Of a stretch of 64,000 nt of DNA, positions 58,501 to 64,000 are shown piece by piece; the stretch's first letter is position 1; each line of letters starts with the position of its first letter. The stretch covers positions 2,790,001 through 2,854,000 of the forward strand of contig NZ_JBGCCJ010000001.1 of the NCBI RefSeq assembly GCF_041262565.1, given 5' to 3'. A program made the translations under genes and the position numbers. The notes below the pieces were generated by a model. It was not told the DNA's origin and searched no databases. It saw only the letters and a list, made by a program, of their open reading frames with translations. The DNA is from Leifsonia sp. EB41 (lineage in GTDB: Bacteria > Actinomycetota > Actinomycetes > Actinomycetales > Microbacteriaceae).

Positions 58501-60804
58501 TCAGTCCGCGTCCGCCGTGCGGCCGAGGGTCGTCGTGCTCCCGTTCCGGCGCCGCTGCACGGCCTCTGAGGCGGCCGCGAACCGGGCGGGCCGGGCGAGA
58601 CCGTCGGCGATCAGGCGCTCGGCGCGGTCGAGCGCGTGCCGTGCCTCGTCGAGATCGCCGTCGTCCGACTCCGCTTCGGCTTGGGCGATGGAGAGGAGGT
58701 TGAACATGATGCCGCGCTGGTAGCCGATCCGCTCGGCGGCGGCGAGACTGGATCGCGCCGCCCCGATGGCCTCGGCGAAGCGACCGACCGTCAGATAGGC
58801 GCGTGCCAGGAACTGCTCGGCCGAACTGCGGGTGAACAGCGCGATGTTCTCAGGCAGGTCGGCCTCGTGGACGGCCAGCTGCTCCAGAAGCCCCCGGTGC
58901 GCCTCGATCGCCTCTTCGGGCCCGTAGTGCTTCTGGAACGCTGCGGCGATCAGCGACGTCGCCTGCAACACGCCCTCGCGGTCGCCCGCCGCTTCGAAGA
59001 GCGCGACGGCGTCCTCGGCCTGCTCGATCGCGTCTCCGGAGCGTCCGAGCAGGTCGCGGGCCCACGCCAGATAGAACCGCGCCCACCCGCGCTGATCGTC
59101 GTCGCCGGAACGATCGGCCGCTTCGACGGCGCGGATCGCATCGCGCTCGGCCAGAGCGGGATCGGACAGCTCGACGATGTCGGCCCACGCCAGATACCCG
59201 AACTGGGCGGCCTCCTGGAGCGCATCGCCGAGCGCGGATGCCGAGGCCGCGGACACGCTGAAGAACTCGTGCCAGTGGCCCCACGCCAGCCACAGATCGG
59301 AGAACCAGTGCAGCGAGTCCGCCACGCGGAGGACGTCGGGGTGCATCCCGAGCGCGGCCGACTCGCGGTAGGCGGCGAACCAGCTGTCGGCCTCGAGCTC
59401 GAGCCAGGCGCGCGCCGCGTCGCGATCGAGGAAACCGAGGCCCTTCGCGTCGGACAGCGTGCGTTCGGTCTGCTCATGCTCGAACCACGCGCCCGCACGT
59501 GCCGCGGTCGTCATCAGCCAGCCCCGGAGATTGTCCCGCCGTTCGCGGATGGTCTCGCTGTCCAGTTCGCTCCGCATCCGGTCCGCAGCGTGGAGGCGGG
59601 CGAGTGAGTGCAGTCGGTAGCGCGTGCTGCCGCGGGCTTCCACGAGGCCCAGATCGGTGAGCTCGTCGAGGAGGTCCTCCGTGTCGAGCAGATCCGTCGG
59701 AATGACGGCCGCGGCAAGACGCGCGTCGAACGTCATCCCCTCGATCAGCGGAAGCGAGCGGTAGAGGTCGCGCAGCTCCGGGGCGAGGTGATCGTACGAG
59801 GAGGCGAAGGCTGCGCCGACCGCGAGGTCGCCCGCCCGCAAGGCTCGGAGTCGGTGCTCCTCGGAGCGCATCCTTTCGATGAAGTCAGCAGTGGTCCACG
59901 ACGGCTGGCTCGCGATCCGGTTGCCGGCGATGCGCAGGGCGAGGGGGACGTCGCCGCAGAGCCGCGCGAGCTCGGCGAGCTCGGCCGGGGTGCGCTGCGC
60001 CGCCGGGATGATCTGCGCGAGCAGGTCGATGCTCTCGCCCGGAGCCAGGGGTTCGAGCGTGACCCGTGCGGCGTCCGCCAGACCGGACAGGCTCCGACGC
60101 GACGTCGCGATGACCGCCGTCCCCGGCGCGCTCGCCCCAAGCACGGGGCGCAGCTGCTCCTCGTTGGCGGCATTGTCCAGCAACACGACCGTCGGCTCGG
60201 CCGCCGAGACGGTGCGCCACGCGGCGGCGGCGGCGTCGAGGCTGCGAGCCGTGGCACCCTGCCCGCTCTGCTGCAGGAGGGACTGCAGCGTCTGCAGCGG
60301 AGTGAGCGGCAGCGCCTCCAGGCCGGCGAGATCGACGAAGAGCTCCCTCGCGCCGGCGGAGATGCGGTGGAGGACCTCCACTGCCGTCGTGGTCTTGCCG
60401 ATGCCGGGGGAGCCGCAGATCACGACGAGCAGCGGCACACCGCTGGACGCGCTCTCCGACAGGCGTTCGGCGATGGCGGCCAGTTCGAGCTCGCGCCCGG
60501 TGAAGTCCCCGACCGGCACTGGAGCGATCGCGGTCGCCCGGTCCGGCGGCAGCGGGCGGCGTGCGGCCGGGCGCGCAGCTCGGTACAGCGCGGTCGCCTC
60601 CGCGTCGCCGAGCCGGAGTGCCGTCGCCAGCGCATGAAGCGTGCGCTGTTGCGGGCTGCGGCTGACTCCGCGTTCGATGTCGCTGATCGTCCGGTCGCTG
60701 ACACCCGAGGACTGGGCGAGGGACTCGATGGTCATGGACCTGCCCACGCGGTGCGTGCGGAGCAGCTCGGCCGCCGAAGGCCCTGCGCTCGATGTTCGGC
60801 TCAC
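58501..60804 (-). CDS. XRE-NB-ARC-TPR regulator (AfsR/SARP-associated type)
   Basis: A 767-residue multidomain protein: XRE helix-turn-helix at about 12-60 (ELLRTHRVGRSMTIESLAQSSGVSDRTI), STAND/NB-ARC NTPase with Walker A GSPGIGKTT (131-139) and a Walker B region VVLLDNAANEE, and a C-terminal array of helical TPR-like repeats (from about 500). Proteins of this architecture sense ligands and regulate secondary metabolism or stress genes. GAAGGAGCCACG precedes the GTG at 60804. It is divergent from the frameshifted hydrolase. Confidence 0.88.
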   Translation of the reverse strand: MSRTSSAGPSAAELLRTHRVGRSMTIESLAQSSGVSDRTISDIERGVSRSPQQRTLHALATALRLGDAEATALYRAARPAARRPLPPDRATAIAPVPVGDFTGRELELAAIAERLSESASSGVPLLVVICGSPGIGKTTTAVEVLHRISAGARELFVDLAGLEALPLTPLQTLQSLLQQSGQGATARSLDAAAAAWRTVSAAEPTVVLLDNAANEEQLRPVLGASAPGTAVIATSRRSLSGLADAARVTLEPLAPGESIDLLAQIIPAAQRTPAELAELARLCGDVPLALRIAGNRIASQPSWTTADFIERMRSEEHRLRALRAGDLAVGAAFASSYDHLAPELRDLYRSLPLIEGMTFDARLAAAVIPTDLLDTEDLLDELTDLGLVEARGSTRYRLHSLARLHAADRMRSELDSETIRERRDNLRGWLMTTAARAGAWFEHEQTERTLSDAKGLGFLDRDAARAWLELEADSWFAAYRESAALGMHPDVLRVADSLHWFSDLWLAWGHWHEFFSVSAASASALGDALQEAAQFGYLAWADIVELSDPALAERDAIRAVEAADRSGDDDQRGWARFYLAWARDLLGRSGDAIEQAEDAVALFEAAGDREGVLQATSLIAAAFQKHYGPEEAIEAHRGLLEQLAVHEADLPENIALFTRSSAEQFLARAYLTVGRFAEAIGAARSSLAAAERIGYQRGIMFNLLSIAQAEAESDDGDLDEARHALDRAERLIADGLARPARFAAASEAVQRRRNGSTTTLGRTADAD

Positions 60805-60920
60805 CGTGGCTCCTTCGTGCCTTCTGCGTGCGTTCCTCGTGGCGACACGCCGACGGGTCTCGCTGGACTGTCTCCGTGGGACCCGGTCGGGTCCTGTCCG
60901 TCCTCGACAAGGGAGAGACC

Positions 60921-61633
60921 ATGTCCGAACCAACGATCGTGCTCGTACACGGTGCGTTCGCCGACGCCGCGAGCTGGGCGCCGGTGACCAGAGCGCTGCT
61001 GGACGGCGGTCACACCGTCCGGTCCCGCCGGTGTACAACCGCAGCCTGTCGGCCGATGCTGCGTCCATCCGAGCGTTCGTCGAGCAAATCGATGGTCCCG
61101 TCCTGCTGGCCGGCCATTCGTATGGCGGCGCCGTGATCACCGTCGCGGGTGTCGCCGCGAATGTGGTCGGGCTAGTCTATGTCGCCGGCTACGCGCTGGA
61201 CGAGGGGGAGAGCCTCGGCCAGTTGCAGGGCGGCTTCCCGGATTCCGACCTCGCGGCCAACCTCGTCTACACGCCGTTCCCGGTGGAGGGCGGGGAGCCC
61301 GGCACCGACGTCTCGGTGAAGATCGACGCGTTCCCCGCCGTGTTCGCGGCCGGCGTCGCGCCCGCCGTGGCCGAGGTCCTCGCGGTGTCGCAGCGTCCGC
61401 TCGCGGCCCTCGCCTTCAGCGAGCCGGCGTCGGCGGCCGCGTGGAAGACCAAGCCGGCCTGGGGGATCGTGTCCGGCGCCGACCACACCATCAACCCCGA
61501 CGTCGAGCGGTTCGGCTACCAGCGCGCCGGTGTGCGCTCCGTCGTCGAGCTGGACGCACCGCACCTGGTGATGCAGACCCACCCGGCCGACGTCGCGAAG
61601 TTCATCACCGACGCGATCGCCGAGCTCGGCTGA
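60921..61633 (+). pseudogene. Alpha/beta hydrolase, single frameshift near the start
   Basis: An alpha/beta-hydrolase-fold protein of about 237 residues if repaired. The 5' part begins MSEPTIVLVHGAFADAASW in frame at 60921. Near 61022 one base is missing and the protein continues in the next frame as PPVYNRSLSADAASIRAFVEQ, with the nucleophile elbow GHSYGGAV (Ser) and the C-terminal catalytic His in LDAPHLVM. GGGAGAGACC precedes the ATG. Substrates are typically small esters or lactones. The break could be a sequencing error. The next hydrolase gene starts 19 nt downstream. Confidence 0.8.
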
Positions 61634-61651
61634 GAGACAGGAGAGACCACC

Positions 61652-62614
61652 ATGGCAGGAAACCCCAAGAAGATCCCCCTGGAGCCGCAGGCGCAGGCCT
61701 TCGTCGACGCGACCTCCGAGCCGCCCTTCCTCTACGAGCTGACGCCCGAGGACGGCCGCGCGGCCGTCGACGGCGTGCAGGACTCGTCGATCTGGAAGCC
61801 GGAGATCGACGAGGAATGGCTGGAGATCCCCGGCGGTCCCACCGGCAGCGTGAAGATCCGGATCGTCAAACCGGCCGGAAGCACCGGAACGCTCCCCGTC
61901 ATCCTGTACACGCACGGGGCCGGCTGGGTGTTCGGCGACGCCCACACGCACGACAGGCTGGTGCGCGACCTCGCGGTCGGCGTGAACGCGGCGGTCGTCT
62001 TCCCGGAGTACGACCGTTCACCCGAGGTGCACTACCCGGTGGCCAACGAGCAGTCGTACGCCGCGGCGCAGTGGGTGACGAAGCACGGCGCCGAGAAGGG
62101 CCTCGACGCCTCGCGGCTAGCCGTGGCGGGCGACTCCGTCGGCGGCAACATGGCGATCGCCCTCACCCTCATGGCGAAGGAGCGCGGGGACGTGCGCTTC
62201 GCTCAGCAGGTGTTGTTCTACCCGGTGACCGACGCCTCCTTCGACGACGGCTCCTACGAGGAGTTCGCCGAAGGCTACTTCCTCAGTCGCGCCGGCATGA
62301 AGTGGTTCTGGGACCAGTACACGACCAGCGAGAAGGACCGGGCGCAGATCACCGCGTCCCCACTGCGGGCGTCGGTCGAGCAGCTCGCCGGGCTCCCGCC
62401 CGCGCTCGTCATCACGGGCGAGGCCGACGTGCTCCGCGACGAGGGCGAGGCGTTCGCCCGCAAGCTGCGCCGAGCCGGCGTCCCGGTGACCTCGGTGCGG
62501 TTCGGCGGGATCATCCACGACTTCGTGATGGTCAACTCGATGCACGACACGAACGCCGCGAAAGCGGCGATCCGACTGGCGGTCGCGGCGCTGTCCGACG
62601 CGCTCGGCGCTTAG
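61652..62614 (+). CDS. Alpha/beta hydrolase of the hormone-sensitive-lipase family
   Basis: A 320-residue esterase. The oxyanion motif is HGAGW (88-92, for HGGGW), the nucleophile is Ser162 in GDSVGGN, and the Asp and His are in GEADVLRDEG and GGIIHDFVM. It hydrolyses short-chain acyl esters. GGAGAGACC precedes the ATG at 61652. It is co-directional with the frameshifted hydrolase and with the MaoC gene 60 nt downstream. Confidence 0.9.
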   Translation: MAGNPKKIPLEPQAQAFVDATSEPPFLYELTPEDGRAAVDGVQDSSIWKPEIDEEWLEIPGGPTGSVKIRIVKPAGSTGTLPVILYTHGAGWVFGDAHTHDRLVRDLAVGVNAAVVFPEYDRSPEVHYPVANEQSYAAAQWVTKHGAEKGLDASRLAVAGDSVGGNMAIALTLMAKERGDVRFAQQVLFYPVTDASFDDGSYEEFAEGYFLSRAGMKWFWDQYTTSEKDRAQITASPLRASVEQLAGLPPALVITGEADVLRDEGEAFARKLRRAGVPVTSVRFGGIIHDFVMVNSMHDTNAAKAAIRLAVAALSDALGA

Positions 62615-62675
62615 GCCCGTGGCCGGGGAAAGAGGCGCCCCGGCCACGGCACCATCCCTTCGGAAGAGGAGAGAC

Positions 62676-63377
62676 ATGACGACATCCAGCAACACCGACA
62701 CTTTCGACCCGGCGACCTTCGCTCTCGTCGAGGCCCGGACATTCGAGGAGTTGACGGTCGGCGAGGTGTTCCGAGCCCCGAGCCGTACCCTGACCGACGC
62801 GCACGCGTCGGCGTTCCAGGCCGTGTCCGCCGACAACCACCCCGTGCACTACGACGTGGAGTGGGCGCGGGCGCACGGGCATTCCGCGCCCGTTGTCCAC
62901 GGGCTGCAGGTGCTGGCGTTCACAGCCCCGGGCGCCACGCTGTTCCCGCACGTCATCGGCGAGGTGTTCGTCGCGTTCACGGGGTTGAGCTGCGAGTTCC
63001 TCGGCGAGGTGCATTCCGGCGACACCCTCTACCCGCAACTGGAGATCACCGCGCTGACGCCCTCCGGAGCCACCGGCACGGTGACCGCGCGGGCGACGGT
63101 GCACAACCAACAGGGTGAACTGGTCCTCGCCGGCGAGCACCGCTATCTGTTACAGCGGACGCCGGGGTTCGAGGCCGACATCAAGCCGCTGTTCCGGGAG
63201 TTCGATCGGTCGAGCATGCAGAAGGCGTTTGATCTGTGGGACCGGGACGACGTCGTCGCGCATCAGGACGCCATCCTGGAGCGGCTCACCTCCGGAGCAA
63301 TGCCGTGCGACGGCGCCTGGCCGAAACCGGATGTCGCTCTGTTCCAGCGCTGGATCGACGCCGGTTCGCGGTCTTGA
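62676..63377 (+). CDS. MaoC-like hot-dog protein with C-terminal extension
   Basis: A 233-residue protein. Residues about 25-165 form a MaoC/R-hydratase hot-dog domain with the catalytic-type pair in AVSADNHPVHYD (Asp53, His58). The last 60 residues (LFREFDRSSMQKAFDLWDRDDV, then GAMPCDGAWPKPDVALFQRWID) match a small domain with a CDGAWP motif that usually follows other, often membrane or oxidoreductase, proteins. The fusion is unusual for a hydratase. GGAAGAGGAGAGAC precedes the ATG. It could act on acyl-CoA or as a specialised thioesterase. Confidence 0.8.
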   Translation: MTTSSNTDTFDPATFALVEARTFEELTVGEVFRAPSRTLTDAHASAFQAVSADNHPVHYDVEWARAHGHSAPVVHGLQVLAFTAPGATLFPHVIGEVFVAFTGLSCEFLGEVHSGDTLYPQLEITALTPSGATGTVTARATVHNQQGELVLAGEHRYLLQRTPGFEADIKPLFREFDRSSMQKAFDLWDRDDVVAHQDAILERLTSGAMPCDGAWPKPDVALFQRWIDAGSRS

Positions 63378-63922
63378 GAGGGACGGGATGATCACGGACT
63401 CGGGTGTACAAATGTCACATGTCAAAGCGGATCTCATTTGACTACATTTTGGCTACAACTGTGCAAGATCAAATGAGGTTCTACGAGATCACAAGAGGTC
63501 ATACTTCGTTGACACTCCGCGGAAGTTCACCTCGATGGCGGGCCTTAGGGCCCCGAACTAGAGTTCAAATCCCACGACGGAGATCCGGACCTTCAATTGG
63601 TTCCGCACGTCCCCCGCGGCCTGCCGATCTCGCGGCACATAAGACCGTCGAGGGCGTCGGAGATCGGCAGCAACTGGCCCGAGTGCGTCAACAAAACCAC
63701 CCGATCTGAACCGCCGCCGGCGGCGCTGTCCTTGACGGTTGTGTGTCTTTCCGCCGCCCGATCGTAGCTCGTTCCCGGTGCTTCCGTGCCGGGCTTTCGC
63801 GGCATATCCTCACTCGCTGCGCTCCCTCCGGTATTCCACGGTCCCCGCACTCCGCCCCTCCCACTCGCCACTGATCTCCCCGCCGGAAAGGCAAACAAAC
63901 GATCAACCAGGGAGTGATCAGG
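63378..63922. other. Non-coding stretch with inverted and direct repeats
   Basis: These 545 nt hold an 11-bp spaced repeat at 63440-63461 nested in the inverted repeat CTCATTTGA (63433-63441)/TCAAATGAG (63469-63477), a GGGCC-TTAG-GGCCC hairpin near 63540-63553 and a tRNA-T-arm-like string near 63560. No gene is convincing here. It may be a second integration site or a regulatory region. Confidence 0.45.
63440..63461 (+). repeat. Second pair of 11-bp direct repeats within an inverted repeat
   Basis: GACTACATTTT (63440-63450) is followed by GGCTACAACTG (63451-63461), again one helical turn apart, and resembles the pair near tRNA-Met in form but not in sequence. It lies inside the 9-bp inverted repeat CTCATTTGA/TCAAATGAG. 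Candidate arm-type integrase sites or a regulator site. Confidence 0.4.
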
Positions 63923-64000
63923 ATGCGGGTATTCGTCATCGATACGAGAAACATGGGTCCGGAACTGCAGGGCGGACTGATCGGCGTGGTCGGCTCGAGC
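63923..64000 (+). CDS. Truncated gene start (window edge)
   Basis: An ATG at 63923 with GGGAG 8 nt upstream opens a frame reading MRVFVIDTRNMGPELQGG to the window end. Only 26 residues are visible, so the product cannot be identified. A GTG at 63914 in the same frame is an alternative start. Confidence 0.5.
   Translation, partial: MRVFVIDTRNMGPELQGGLIGVVGSS

Noticed and set aside
63540-63585. tRNA 3'-end-like string (GTTCAAATCCCAC) after a GC hairpin
   Set aside because: The flanking bases do not form a T stem and there is no acceptor stem; it may be a remnant but cannot be called.

Overview
The window is high-GC DNA with leaderless and GTG/TTG starts, ECF-like sigma motifs, SCO6880-type conjugation proteins and DUF5996/DUF4913/DUF6112-like families. 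It is actinobacterial, and Microbacteriaceae-like by inference from gene content. No rRNA or CRISPR array is visible.

Layout. (1) 1-2.8 kb: chromosomal backbone with the 5' end of a GH13 alpha-glucosidase, a pentapeptide-repeat protein, an aldo/keto reductase, tRNA-Thr(GGT) and tRNA-Met(CAT). (2) 2.8-5.8 kb: accessory DNA just after the tRNA-Met. It holds 11-bp spaced repeats that look like integrase arm sites, a RES/Xre NAD-depleting toxin-antitoxin pair with a palindromic operator, a frameshifted membrane protein and an orphan gene. (3) 5.9 to about 29 kb: an integrative conjugative element. It carries a tyrosine integrase, an XRE repressor, an excisionase, an ECF-sigma-like regulator, a type IV secretion operon (cell-wall hydrolase, lipoprotein, pilin-like protein, VirB6-like, SCO6880/VirB4-like, VirD4 coupling protein), HNH, DUF4913 and SSB proteins, a cargo block, a MobF relaxase-helicase, an ArdC-like protein and a phosphotransferase. 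Neither att site could be pinned down. (4) 29.3-43.7 kb: a catabolic region with a Liv-type ABC importer, a LacI regulator, a HIBADH-like dehydrogenase, an M24-family enzyme, a GntR regulator, a VOC protein, a fused E1 plus E2 2-oxoacid dehydrogenase and an aldehyde dehydrogenase. Matching operators tie it into two small regulons. (5) 43.7-47.6 kb: MFS exporter, GNAT, AhpD-like, UBP zinc finger and DUF5996 genes. (6) 47.7-58.5 kb: a glycoside-use operon with a LacI regulator, four Gfo/Idh/MocA oxidoreductases, a sugar ABC importer and a GH42 beta-galactosidase. (7) 58.5-63.4 kb: an NB-ARC/TPR regulator, two alpha/beta hydrolases and a MaoC-domain protein. A non-coding stretch and the start of a truncated gene follow.

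Two observations stand out. First, three operons of the conjugative element share the motif ACACAACGTGTA. Two of them share a longer element with a -35-like box exactly 17 nt before CGTGTA, which suggests a dedicated promoter class read by the element's own sigma-like protein. Second, the cargo at 18.95-23.84 kb combines a P-loop kinase, a BpsA/methylase-like enzyme, two related uncharacterised WG-motif proteins, an ImmA peptidase with a PIN nuclease, and a degenerate restriction-endonuclease-fold protein. It looks like an undescribed conflict or defence system. Three coding frameshifts (about 5.03, 40.52 and 61.02 kb) should be checked as possible assembly errors before being treated as biology.
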